A program made the position numbers and the translations under genes. Under the pieces are notes generated by a model that worked only from the letters and a program-made list of their open reading frames with translations, made no database searches and was not told where the DNA came from. A stretch of DNA of 10,587 nucleotides, from positions 3,250 through 13,836 of the forward strand of contig DLOT01000015.1 of the NCBI GenBank assembly GCA_002479715.1, written 5' to 3'. Source of the DNA: Ruminococcus sp. UBA7477 (GTDB taxonomy: Bacteria; Bacillota; Clostridia; Oscillospirales; Ruminococcaceae). Shown here one piece after another: positions 1 to 9,000 of this stretch; position 1 is the stretch's first letter; every line of letters starts with the position of its first letter.

Positions 1-24
1 TTTTGAATAAAAGTTCACATATTA

Positions 25-42
25 AGTTTGAGAACGCAAACT
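25..42. promoter_or_regulatory. Inverted repeat upstream of the XRE promoter (candidate operator)
   Basis: The sequence AGTTTG-agaacg-CAAACT is a perfect 6-bp inverted repeat with a 6-base spacer. It ends 7 bases before the putative -35 box of the first gene. A spaced palindrome beside a promoter for a small XRE regulator is the usual form of an autoregulatory operator, because XRE proteins bind as dimers. That role is inference; only the symmetry and the position are seen. A looser GTTC/GAAC symmetry (13-16 with 32-35) overlaps it. Confidence 0.4.
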
Positions 43-49
43 ACAGGTA

Positions 50-77
50 TTGATTTTTTCGTTTTTTGTGCTATAAT
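50..77 (+). promoter_or_regulatory. Sigma-A-type promoter, extended -10, for the XRE gene
   Basis: A perfect TATAAT -10 box lies at 72-77 and is preceded by TGC at 69-71, which makes it an extended -10 element. A partial -35 match, TTGATT, lies at 50-55 with a 16-base spacer. Transcription would start near base 84, leaving a leader of about 34 bases before the ATG at 118. This is the strongest promoter-like sequence seen in the window, so it may drive the regulator, the NYN gene and possibly the whole BREX operon. Confidence 0.72.
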
Positions 78-117
78 GATATGAGTGAATCTGTACTTGC
101 TGATAGGAGGGTATACT

Positions 118-333
118 ATGGCAATCAGTTACAAACGGCTGTGGAAACTGCTGATAGACAAAGACATGAAAAAGCGTGATCTGGAAAAAACAGCAGGCAT
201 CAGCCATTACACAGTCAACAAGCTGAACCGTGGGGAGAATGTAACGACAGATGTGCTTGCAAAGATATGTCTTGCGCTTAACTGTACGATGGATGACATT
301 ATGGAGGTCGTTTCCGATGACGAGAAATCCTGA
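118..333 (+). CDS. Small Cro/C1-type (XRE family) HTH transcriptional regulator
   Basis: This 71-residue protein is almost entirely one Cro/C1-type helix-turn-helix domain. The recognition region is about residues 18-39, with RDLEKTAGIS as the scanning helix and turn and SHYTVNKLNRG as the recognition helix. It is followed by the family's typical LAKICLALNCTMDDIM helices. There is no extra ligand-binding or protease domain, so it is probably a simple repressor or activator. I chose the ATG at 118 because AGGAGG lies at 105-110 with a 7-base gap; an in-frame ATG at 85 has no such site and would sit at the transcription start. It is the first gene after the promoter and palindrome, 64 bases before the NYN gene, so it may regulate itself and the defence operon. 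Many BREX loci are instead controlled by the WYL-type regulator BrxR, which is not seen here. The family call is sure; the regulatory target is inferred. Confidence 0.88.
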   Translation: MAISYKRLWKLLIDKDMKKRDLEKTAGISHYTVNKLNRGENVTTDVLAKICLALNCTMDDIMEVVSDDEKS

Positions 334-394
334 ACCCATAAAGGTTTGGAAATCCATGAGGTCAAAAAGGGCTACGTTGATAATGGGAGGATAA
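317..394 (+). CDS. Possible 25-codon small ORF between XRE and NYN genes
   Basis: An ATG at 317 opens a 25-residue frame ending at TAA 392-394. It overlaps the last codons of the XRE gene in another frame and stops 3 bases before the TTG start of the NYN gene. GGAGG at 303-307 lies 9 bases upstream, a usable ribosome-binding site, although it is inside XRE codons and may be chance. The peptide begins MTRNPEPIKVWKSM and is basic, with no recognisable domain. If translated, its ribosomes would stop right at the NYN start, which could couple translation to the weak TTG codon. It could equally be noise. Confidence 0.22.
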   Translation: MTRNPEPIKVWKSMRSKRATLIMGG

Positions 395-397
395 ACA

Positions 398-1180
398 TTG
401 ATTCACTGGCTCAGAAGGCAAAGCTCTAAACCACGAGCTTTGGTGTTTGTAGACTACGAGTATTGGTTTTACTCCTACAAAACACGATTTGGACTAAAGC
501 CTGACCCTGTTGCTTGGAGAGAACAGCTTGAGGCGAAGTACGACATCGCTGATATATTGGTTTTTGCCGACTTTTCCTCGCCGGGGTTAAGTGACGAGCT
601 GAACAAGATTCGAGAGATTACAAACACCATAATCGAAACGAGCGATGACTTTCACCGCAATCGGAAAGATATGACGGACTTTGTTATGCTTGACTACATC
701 TATCAGAATGTTGACAAGCAAAAGAAGATCAAGAATTATATCCTTTTTACCGGGGACGGTCATTTTCAGTCAGTGGTGAAGTACCTAAAGCAACAGAAGC
801 ACAAGGATGTTATTCTCTATGGGATAGAGGATTCATTCAGTAAAAGACTAATGGCGTGTGCTACTGAATCAGTGATGCTGCCGATGAGTAGTGAAAACTA
901 TTATGCGTATGCCCGATACATAATAGACAACTTGGCAAAATGTGTAGATAACAGTGCGATTATACCGACAATCAAATCCACTTCTGAGGTAGTAGCACAA
1001 AGAAACAGTCTTCCCGCTGAGCAGATACGGGCTACGATCTTTTGGATGATGGATAAAGGCTATATCTATCAGAAGATGCAACGGGTCAGCTTCAATAAGT
1101 CAGTTAAAGTTGTAGCTCTAAACTGGGAGAAATTGATTGAAGAACACCTGTGGGATGCAGAAAAAGGAAAAGCGATATAA
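398..1180 (+). CDS. NYN-domain (PIN-like) putative ribonuclease with C-terminal winged-helix-like region
   Basis: This 260-residue protein has an N-terminal NYN domain of the PIN-like nuclease fold. The first strand carries LVFVDYEYW (D19, E21), the middle carries DMTDFVMLDYIY (D91, D94), and a later strand carries ILFTGDGHFQSVVKYL (D120). These are the acidic positions that coordinate metal in NYN nucleases, and all look intact. Residues about 203-245 (SLPAEQIRATIFWMMDKGYI and on) read like a small winged helix, perhaps for nucleic-acid binding. The start is TTG at 398, with GGGAGG at 385-390 and a 7-base gap; upstream the frame is closed by a TAA at 392. There is no signal peptide or membrane segment, so it is cytoplasmic. 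Its place between the XRE gene and brxA suggests an accessory RNase of the defence locus. RNase activity is known for the family but not shown here, and the substrate is unknown. Confidence 0.8.
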   Translation: MIHWLRRQSSKPRALVFVDYEYWFYSYKTRFGLKPDPVAWREQLEAKYDIADILVFADFSSPGLSDELNKIREITNTIIETSDDFHRNRKDMTDFVMLDYIYQNVDKQKKIKNYILFTGDGHFQSVVKYLKQQKHKDVILYGIEDSFSKRLMACATESVMLPMSSENYYAYARYIIDNLAKCVDNSAIIPTIKSTSEVVAQRNSLPAEQIRATIFWMMDKGYIYQKMQRVSFNKSVKVVALNWEKLIEEHLWDAEKGKAI

Positions 1181-1225
1181 TGTCCTTTTTATGGGACAGA
1201 TGATAGCGTAAAATGATTATGGGAA

Positions 1226-1244
1226 AGTGCCTTTCAAAGGCATT
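1226..1244. promoter_or_regulatory. Palindrome/hairpin just upstream of the brxA ribosome-binding site
   Basis: TGCCTTT-c-AAAGGCA (1228-1242) is a perfect 7-bp inverted repeat around a single base, extended by a G-T and an A-T pair to 1226-1244. It ends 2 bases before the brxA Shine-Dalgarno (GGAGG, 1247-1251). It could be an operator on DNA or a small RNA hairpin that affects brxA translation. No T-run follows, so it is not a normal intrinsic terminator. A weaker 5-bp hairpin (TGTCC/GGACA, 1181-1198) lies earlier in the same 75-base gap. I see no convincing separate promoter here, only poor -10-like sequences without -35 partners. Confidence 0.4.
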
Positions 1245-1255
1245 ATGGAGGTTAT

Positions 1256-1873
1256 ATGAGAAACGCAACACAATCGGACAGCCCATATAAGGCTTCGCTG
1301 ACAAGGGAGCAGTTCTGTTTCTATGAAATGAGAACAACTGCAAAGCTGATGTCGGATGGTTTGTCTGATGAAGAAGTTATGAGCCGCATTGTACAAGAAA
1401 ACTTATTCCAGTATCCGACAGAAAAATCGGTTCGCAGTATTGCACAGATGTGCGTCTCTCGCCTCCACGCTATGAATAATAAGGGATTGGTTGCGGCAAT
1501 AGCAGAGCAGCCTGTCGATGATTCTAAACAGGTATGCCTCTACGCCATGATGAAGGATAGCCGCCTTGTATGGGATTTCATGTTGACTGTCGTTGCGGAA
1601 AAATACAGGAGCCAAAACATGAAGCTCACCAAAATGGACTTGAATGTGTTCTTCATGAGGCTGCAAGAGCAGGATGACGGGGTGGCGGCGTGGAGCGAAT
1701 CGACGATAACTAAGATCAAACAGATTCTCACAAGGATTCTCGTCGAGAATGGGTATCTTGATAATAATAGATCGGAAACGCTGAATCCCGTCCTGATTTG
1801 TCCTACACTTCTGAACGCTATCTTGGCCGACGGTGAAAAAGCAGCTTTGCCGGCATTCAATTATTTTAGATAA
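1256..1873 (+). CDS. brxA: BREX protein BrxA (DUF1819 family)
   Basis: This 205-residue protein matches the BrxA/DUF1819 family in length, in position as first core gene, and in sequence character. The N-terminal part, YKASLTREQFCFYEMRTTAKLM followed by GLSDEEVMSRIVQENLFQYP and a basic helix ending SRLHAM (residues 11-73), is typical. The C-terminal part WSESTITKIKQILTRILVENGYL with the NPVLICPTL stretch (146-185) looks like a winged-helix unit. BrxA proteins are small, soluble and helical; DNA binding has been reported for family members, but the exact role in BREX is unsettled. The ATG at 1256 has GGAGG at 1247-1251 with a short 4-base gap. The stop TAA is joined directly to the GGAGG of brxB, so the two genes are translationally coupled. 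Confidence 0.92.
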   Translation: MRNATQSDSPYKASLTREQFCFYEMRTTAKLMSDGLSDEEVMSRIVQENLFQYPTEKSVRSIAQMCVSRLHAMNNKGLVAAIAEQPVDDSKQVCLYAMMKDSRLVWDFMLTVVAEKYRSQNMKLTKMDLNVFFMRLQEQDDGVAAWSESTITKIKQILTRILVENGYLDNNRSETLNPVLICPTLLNAILADGEKAALPAFNYFR

Positions 1874-1885
1874 GGAGGAACTACG

Positions 1886-2443
1886 GTGAAGGATATTTTG
1901 AAAGAGCTGGATCAGCTAAAAGCGTTTATTCAAGAGAAAGAGTTCCTCGAAGGAAAAGGGCTTAGCAACGAAGTCAACATTCGGATATTCTGCTACGACC
2001 CAAAGGATGAAATGGTAGTAAAACATTTTATCAGTCAGGTGACAACAGACCCTACGCTCGCTTGTAACTTGATAGAGTGTGATTTATACAAGATATTCCT
2101 CGACTGCTGCAAGGACATTGAAATCCTTGAAGCGATTCCAGAGATGGAGGAAGCGGACGGCAGCAGCTATCTTTTAGAGCAGATACATTCAACCATCCGG
2201 GAAGATGAGTTTATTCAAAAGATGCAATACGCTCCACACCGTCCGGGAGATGTACTGATGCTAACAGGCGTCGGAGAGGTATTCCCCTTTATGCGGGTAC
2301 ATACCATACTGGAGGCAATGCAGCCGCATTTCTCCGATATACCGATTCTTGTTATGTATCCGGGTGAATTTGATAAGCACCACCTGAAATTGTTCAACCG
2401 GCTCCAACCGAACGACTATTATAGAGCATTTAGCGTAATCTAA
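1886..2443 (+). CDS. brxB: BREX protein BrxB (DUF1788 family)
   Basis: This 185-residue protein has the conserved BrxB/DUF1788 C-terminal half: PGDVLMLTGVGEVFPFMRVH (120-139), IPILVMYPGEFD (152-163) and the terminal LKLFNRLQPNDYYRAF (167-182). These are hallmarks by which I recognise the family. No catalytic motif is evident. BrxB is a core component of type 1 BREX, thought to be a small cytoplasmic partner of the larger proteins. The start is GTG at 1886, with GGAGG at 1874-1878 immediately after the brxA stop and a 7-base gap. The brxB stop TAA (2441-2443) is in turn joined directly to GGAGG for brxC. The N-terminal third is less conserved and gives no functional clue. Confidence 0.93.
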   Translation: MKDILKELDQLKAFIQEKEFLEGKGLSNEVNIRIFCYDPKDEMVVKHFISQVTTDPTLACNLIECDLYKIFLDCCKDIEILEAIPEMEEADGSSYLLEQIHSTIREDEFIQKMQYAPHRPGDVLMLTGVGEVFPFMRVHTILEAMQPHFSDIPILVMYPGEFDKHHLKLFNRLQPNDYYRAFSVI

Positions 2444-2455
2444 GGAGGAAATGAC

Positions 2456-5400
2456 ATGAAAATTCAAAATATGTTCGCCGAAGATATAGACCGTAAAATC
2501 AACGGCGTTATCAAAGTGGATCAGGAAGATGACACAACCGAAAGAGAAGTAAAAGAGTATGTCATCACAAAAGAACTGAAAAAGCACTTCATTTCCTTCT
2601 TCAACTACTACGGAGATTCTTTCTCCGAACCTACGGATGATGTCGGCGTGTGGATCTCCGGCTTCTTTGGAAGCGGTAAATCTCACTTCCTGAAAATGCT
2701 GTCTTACATATTGGAAAATCGCACGATCAATGGCGTGAAAACGGTGGAACTGTTCCGCAAAAAGTTTGAGGAAGACGCCGCCACCTTCATGCTCGTTGAT
2801 AATGCAACAAAGAATGAAACCGAAACTATCCTTTTCAATATTGATATTGAGGGGTCAATCAATAAAGACAAGACTGCGGTGCTTCGTGTCTTTGCGAAAA
2901 TGTTCTATAACCACCTTGGCTTCTATGGCGAGAACCTGAAGGTGGCGATGCTCGAACACTACATAGACCAGCTCGGAAAAACAGAAGAATTTCGTCGTGT
3001 CTACGAAGAAAAGAAAGGTCAGTCGTGGGTCAATACCCGCAGAGCTTTTGCGTTTAACGGAAAAGCGATTATTCCCACGCTCATGGAAGTTCTCGATATG
3101 AGCGAGGAAGATGCAAAACGGTGGTTTAACGATAAGACCTCCGTTGAGTTCAGCATTGCCCAGCTCGTGAGTGATATAAACGAGTATGTCAGTAAAAAGC
3201 CGAAGAATTTCCGCTTGCTCTTTATGGTGGACGAAGTAGGTCAGTATGTCGGCACGGACACCGATTTGCTTTTGAATCTGCAATCGCTCATCGAAAAGAT
3301 CGGAAGCGAGTGCAAATCGAAGGTTTGGGTTGTTTGCACCGGGCAGGAAGCGATTGACGAAATTATAAAAGTTCGGTCTGATGAGTTTTCCCGTATTCAG
3401 GCTCGGTTTAAGACCCGTCTCTCCCTCACTTCTTCCTCGGTGGATGAGGTTGTTCAAAAGCGTATCCTGAAGAAAACGCCAGAAGCTACCGGGATGCTTG
3501 AAAGGATTTACGACGAAAACGATTCCGTCCTCCGCAACCTGTTCAGTTTCACGGACTCTGTCCTTGATATTAAGGGCTATGGAAGCGCATCGGAATTTGC
3601 GATTGACTTTCCCTTTGTCCCGTATCAGTTCATTATCATGCAGAAAGTCTTCAACGAAATCCGCAAGCATGGTAATGCCGGCAAACATCAGTCAAACGGT
3701 GAGCGCTCCATGCTGTCCGGCTTCCAAGAGGCAGCGCAAAAGCTCAAAAACTGTGACGAATATGCCCTTGTTCCGTTCTTCCGCTTCTACGACACCGTAC
3801 ACAGCTTCCTTGACGGGTCAATTCGCCGTGTTATCGAACGCTGCGAGAGAGCGGCTAACGATGGAAACGGCATTGAGAGACAGGATGTTGATGTTCTGAA
3901 ACTTCTTTATCTTGTTCGCTATATTGACGATATTAAAGCAAACCTTGATAACATCGTCATCCTCATGGCTGACGATGTTCGAGTAGACAAGATTTCCTTG
4001 CGTGAGTCTGTAAAAGCCTCCTTAGACCGCCTCAGCAGTCAAAACTACATTGTAAGGATCGCCGATACCTACAACTTCCTGACGGACGAGGAACAGGATA
4101 TTCAAAGGGAAATCAATAACACCAATGTTGACACTTCTGCCATTGTAGAAGGTCTTGCCAGTATGCTTTACGGAGATATTTACACCACGCAAAAATACAG
4201 ATACGGGAATTACGATTTTGCGTTTGACCGTATGGTAGACGGTGTTACCGTCGGCGCATACACGGGTGGAATGAAGCTGCGTATTCTCTCTGTCGCAACA
4301 GACGCAACGGAGAAACAAGAGCTGCGGCTCATCGCAGGTTCCGGGCAAACTGCAATCATTGTTTTGGCGGACACACCCTACTATGAATCTTTGGAAAGCG
4401 CTAAAAAAATCCGTAGCTTTGTGCAGTCGAGAAATGTAACTCAGCTTCCTGCATCTGTTCAAGATATTATCCGTGGCAAGCAGGATGAAGCAACAAGATA
4501 CGAAGCCGAAGCCAAGGAAGAACTGATAAAAGCTATTGAAAACGGCGTTTTCTATGCCGATGGCGAGCATTTAGAAATCAAGGGCGGCGATGCCGTATCC
4601 AAAATCAATCAGGTTTTGGAGTATTTGGTAGCCCACGTTTACAGCGAACTTGGACTTGTCACCAAAAATGCGGATAATGACGCTGACATTATTGCCGTCC
4701 TAAACGGTTCCGCAGATGATGGCGTGTTGGAAGGAATGGAAGCGAACCGTGACGCCGCCGCAAAGATGGAGGAATACCTTGAAACGCAGGCAATGCGTAA
4801 CCTCCCCACCTCTATGGCGGATATTCAACGTCGCTATCAGGCGATTCCTTACGGCTGGAAAGAAATCGACATCGCCTGTGTCGCAGCCCGCTTGGTTTAC
4901 GAGCAGAAAGTGACGATCAAATATGCCGGTGCGACTGTTCAGCCGGATAATCCGAGATTGCCGGATATGCTTCGGAAAAAGAGCGAGATCGGCAAAACTT
5001 CTATCTCAAAGCGTCAAGTTGTTACTGCCACCAAGGTGAAGGCGGTCAAAGAGGTTTTGCGGGACTATTTCGATGTGATGGATGTGCCGGATGACGAAGA
5101 CGGTCTTATATCCTTTATTGTTCGCAAGTTCACCGAGCAAAAAGAACACTATACACATCTTTCCACGCTCTATAACGGGAAGAAATACCCTGATTTGAAC
5201 CTTGTTCGTGCTTCCATTACGCTCATGGATTCTGTCCTTTCTCAGCAAAAAGACAACATTGCCCTCGTGGATGCTGTGCTAACAAAGCGGGACGATCTCC
5301 TTGACAACAAGGAAGATATGCAGGCGGTCGAGAATTTCTTTAGAAGTCAGGTCACGGTGTTCGATGCTGCCGTAAAGATGGAATCCGATTTGAGAAATGA

Positions 5401-5992
5401 GCTTGACTATCTCTCGAAAGAGGAAGAAAGCTACAAGGCGCTCAACAGGATCAGACTTCTTGTTATCTTGCAGAACGGGCAGAACGGAAAGTTTGATTAT
5501 CGCTGCATCCCGGAACTGAATCTATTGATGAAAACCGTCAAGGAAGGTCACGACAGGCTCCTCGAAGCAAAACGCACCGAGCTGAAAGAAATTGTCCGTC
5601 AGTGCATGGCAGAAATCCATACAGCGGCTCAGACCGCAGAAGCTCACTCCGTGATTGAACGCAGCGACAAATTCTACGATGAGAAGAAAAAAGAGATCGA
5701 CGAGCTGCAAAGCCTTGCTCTGCTCGACGGACTGATTCCCCGTATGCTCTCTCATAAGGATGATGCCTGCAACACGATAGAAGCCATCCAAAAGCCGAAA
5801 CCCGTGGTAGAGCCAAAGCCTGCCACGCCGGAAAAACCGCAGCCGAAAAAGGTGATCCGTGCTGTCAACCGTCAGGTTGCATTCCCGGCAAAAGTCCTTG
5901 AATCAACTGACGATGTGGATGCCTATGTTGAGAATATGCGGCAGCGGCTCAAGCAGCTCATGCAGAACTGCGATGGAATTAAGTTAAACTAA
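2456..5992 (+). CDS. brxC: BREX P-loop ATPase BrxC
   Basis: This 1178-residue protein is the large AAA+-like ATPase of BREX and has the usual length of about 1,200 residues. The Walker A motif GFFGSGKS is at residues 69-76 (K75) inside VWISGFFGSGKSHFLKML. The Walker B motif is RLLFMVDEVGQYV, with D259 and E260. A sensor-like strand WVVCTGQEAI (291-300) and a RFKTRL stretch (318-322), possibly arginine-finger-like, follow. All key ATPase residues appear intact. The rest is a long, mostly helical region ending in charged coiled-coil-like helices (about 980-1110), a Lys/Pro-rich linker (about 1113-1138) and a short C-terminal helix. BrxC is needed for BREX methylation and phage exclusion; it is soluble and probably oligomeric. 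The ATG at 2456 follows GGAGG at 2444-2448. An ATG at 2451 is excluded because TGA follows one codon later. Confidence 0.96.
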   Translation: MKIQNMFAEDIDRKINGVIKVDQEDDTTEREVKEYVITKELKKHFISFFNYYGDSFSEPTDDVGVWISGFFGSGKSHFLKMLSYILENRTINGVKTVELFRKKFEEDAATFMLVDNATKNETETILFNIDIEGSINKDKTAVLRVFAKMFYNHLGFYGENLKVAMLEHYIDQLGKTEEFRRVYEEKKGQSWVNTRRAFAFNGKAIIPTLMEVLDMSEEDAKRWFNDKTSVEFSIAQLVSDINEYVSKKPKNFRLLFMVDEVGQYVGTDTDLLLNLQSLIEKIGSECKSKVWVVCTGQEAIDEIIKVRSDEFSRIQARFKTRLSLTSSSVDEVVQKRILKKTPEATGMLERIYDENDSVLRNLFSFTDSVLDIKGYGSASEFAIDFPFVPYQFIIMQKVFNEIRKHGNAGKHQSNGERSMLSGFQEAAQKLKNCDEYALVPFFRFYDTVHSFLDGSIRRVIERCERAANDGNGIERQDVDVLKLLYLVRYIDDIKANLDNIVILMADDVRVDKISLRESVKASLDRLSSQNYIVRIADTYNFLTDEEQDIQREINNTNVDTSAIVEGLASMLYGDIYTTQKYRYGNYDFAFDRMVDGVTVGAYTGGMKLRILSVATDATEKQELRLIAGSGQTAIIVLADTPYYESLESAKKIRSFVQSRNVTQLPASVQDIIRGKQDEATRYEAEAKEELIKAIENGVFYADGEHLEIKGGDAVSKINQVLEYLVAHVYSELGLVTKNADNDADIIAVLNGSADDGVLEGMEANRDAAAKMEEYLETQAMRNLPTSMADIQRRYQAIPYGWKEIDIACVAARLVYEQKVTIKYAGATVQPDNPRLPDMLRKKSEIGKTSISKRQVVTATKVKAVKEVLRDYFDVMDVPDDEDGLISFIVRKFTEQKEHYTHLSTLYNGKKYPDLNLVRASITLMDSVLSQQKDNIALVDAVLTKRDDLLDNKEDMQAVENFFRSQVTVFDAAVKMESDLRNELDYLSKEEESYKALNRIRLLVILQNGQNGKFDYRCIPELNLLMKTVKEGHDRLLEAKRTELKEIVRQCMAEIHTAAQTAEAHSVIERSDKFYDEKKKEIDELQSLALLDGLIPRMLSHKDDACNTIEAIQKPKPVVEPKPATPEKPQPKKVIRAVNRQVAFPAKVLESTDDVDAYVENMRQRLKQLMQNCDGIKLN

Positions 5993-6003
5993 GGAGTGCC
6001 ACT

Positions 6004-9000
6004 ATGGAAAAGAACGCTATCAAAAAGTTTGCGGTTTGGGCAAGAGAGGAACTAATCAAACGCTGTTCCACTAAAGCCGAGGAATATGGTATCACACAGG
6101 ACAGCGTGGCGGATGTCGGAGCGGTTTCCATAAACGGAAAGCTGCTCACAGAGGCGCAAATCAAGCAGCGAAAGGCGCTGATTGAAAAAATCAAAAAGGA
6201 CGGTTACGAGCAGGCTATCGAAGAAGTAGCTTATACTTGGTTCAACCGTTTTGCAGCGTTGCGCTTTATGGAGGTCAATGAAGTCCTTCCGTCTCGTGTC
6301 CGTGTTTTCACGGACAAGGACGGTGCGTTCCATCCGCAGATTCTTGCAGAAGCGCTCAGCATGGATTTAAGAGGACTGGATAAAGAGAAGGTCATTTCCC
6401 TGATCGAAGACAACAAGACAGAGGAACTCTATAAATACTTGCTCATTACCCAGTGTAACGACCTGAGCTATATTTTGCCGGGGCTTTTCCAGCGAATCGA
6501 CGATTACACCGAACTACTTTTTCCCGACAACCTTCTCCGCAAAGATAGCGTGATCGACCGTATGGTTCGTCAAGGGCAGTCCGACAGCATCCCCGAAGCT
6601 GACTGGAAGGATCAGGTTCAGATCATCGGCTGGCTCTATCAATACTACAACTCTGTCCCGAAAGACATCGTGTTTGCCAATTTGAAAAAGAATATCAAAG
6701 TTGGCAAAGAGGACATTCCGGCTGCCACTCAGCTCTTTACGCCAGACTGGATCGTCCGCTACATGGTGGAAAACAGCCTCGGCAGGACGGTTATCAATAA
6801 CCTCACCTATGACATTTGGGCTGACGATGAGAAAGCAAAAATTGACCGCTTGAAATCCGAGTGGCGCTACTACTTGGACGAAGCCAAACAAGATGAAGAA
6901 GTGGAAACCGAACTTCGGATGCTGGAGCATCACAAGTACGGTTCCGGGGATACACAGCCTTTTGTAGATTCCACTCTGTTCGACCCCTGCATGGGAAGCG
7001 GTCATGTCCTCGTATATGCGTTCGATGTGTTCATGCAGATCTACCGAGTACAAGGGTGGAGTGACCGGGATGCGGTTCGACGCATTATAGAAAAGAACCT
7101 GTTCGGACTTGATATTGACGAACGGGCGGCGCAGCTTGCCTATTTTGCGGTCATGATGAAAGCCTGCCAGTATGACAAGCGTTTCCTGACGAGAAAGGAT
7201 GCGGAAGGAAATCCAAATCTTCCGCAGCCCAATATCTATGCAATCCCGGAAAGCGGGTATTTTGACAAGGAAGGTAAAAGAAAAGCTACCATAGACCCGG
7301 TTGCGATTGAGTTTTTCATTGACGGGCGTTCTGAGATCAAGGCGAATCTTGAAAAACTCCTTGAGCAGATGTTCAATGCGAAAGAATACGGTTCCGCTCT
7401 CCAAATAGAGGACGTGGACTTTGACATCTTATATACCCGCTATGATGAAACTATTGATGAAATCACCTTGTATAGACAGGCGCTTGATGCAGAGCTACTC
7501 CCCTTACTTCGAGTGGCCGAGATGCTATCCCAACAGTATGATTGCGTGGTGACAAACCCGCCATATATGGGTTCTGGTAATATGGAATCCAACTTGGCAG
7601 ATTTTTTGAAAAGGATCTATCCCGATTCTAAATCCGATCTTAGTACCGTGTTCATGGAGAAGGCATTATCTCTCTGCAAAATTGATGGATACATGGCCAT
7701 GATTAACATTCCAGTATGGATGTTTTTATCAAGCTATGAAAAATTGAGAGAAAAGATTATAAGTCAGAATACTTTTATATCCATGGTGCATCCCGGACGA
7801 GGCATTTTTGGCTCTGATTTTGGAACAACAACATTTGTCATTACAAAGCGACATATAGAAAACTACATTGGTCAATTTAGGCGATTATTTGACAAGCAAG
7901 GGGAAGTAGAAAGTATAGAGCAGCGAGAAAGCCAGTTCTTTGAAGGTAGAGGAAAGTTTACTGCAAAGCAATCTAACTTCTTAAAAATCCCCGGTTTTCC
8001 TATTGCTTATTGGATTGGGGACAATGCTCGTCATGCGTTTCAGAGCGGCATAAGCATCGACGAGATAAGTGATTTTACGGGCTCACAACACAAAACTGCC
8101 GATAATGACAGATTCCTTCGTTATTGGTGGGAAATAGATTGTCAAAGTATAAAAAAGCAAGATTGGATTTTTTATATCAAAGGTGGCGAATACCGAAAAT
8201 GGTACGGAAATATTGACCTTGTTGTAGACTGGAGAGAAACAGCAAAACATTTTTATATAAATAATCCTACGTCCAATATGATTAAAGAAAAATACTGGTT
8301 TTCAGAAGGCATAACCTATACCTCTCTCACCAGTTCAGCAAACGGATTTCGGTATTTACCGCCTATCGGTGTGTTCGACATTAAAGGACCGAGCATTGTA
8401 AACGTCGAGCATTTAGAATACTGTCTCGGTTTTTTTAACACAAAAGTTGCTATGTTCTATCTGAAGCTACTCAACCCAACGATAACTTTGCAGGTAAAGG
8501 ATGTGAAAAACACTCCGATCATAATCGATGAACAGAAAGAAAGTCAAATAGAAGAAAACGTCCAACAAAACATTTCTCTTTCGAGAGAGGATTGGGATTC
8601 CTTTGAAACTTCGTGGGATTTTCAATCTCATCCGCTTGCTCCCATGACATTTGAGAGAAAAGAGCAGCTTGAAGCAGGAATGAACACAGAAGAACGCAAG
8701 AAAGCTGTCACGCTGCTTTCCGAGCGATTCAAACGCTGGGAGCGGGACTGTAATGACCGCTTTGCGGAACTGAAAGCAAACGAGGAAGAACTCAACCGTA
8801 TCTTCATCGACATCTACGGTCTGAAAGACGAGCTGACCCCGGAGGTAGAAGATAAGGATGTGACCGTCCGAAAGGCAGATTTGCAGCGGGATATTCGCAG
8901 CTTTATTTCCTACGCTGTCGGATGTATGTTTGGCCGCTACTCCATAGACAAGCCCGGACTGATTTATGCCGGTGGCGATTTCGATACGAAATATTGTCGT

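Noticed and set aside
85..117. Upstream ATG at 85 giving an 82-residue XRE protein
   Set aside because: It lies at the predicted transcription start with no Shine-Dalgarno, whereas ATG 118 has AGGAGG at ideal spacing and begins right at the conserved domain.
1176..1214. TATAAT at 1176-1181 and TAAAAT at 1209-1214 as a separate brxA promoter
   Set aside because: Neither has a convincing -35 box at the right distance, and the first overlaps the NYN stop codon. A weak promoter cannot be excluded, but it is not supported enough to list.
8430..8436. Run of seven T bases within the pglX recognition region, as a possible phase-variation tract
   Set aside because: Seven bases is short for a slipping homopolymer, the frame is intact, and similar 6-base T runs occur by chance in this A+T-rich segment.
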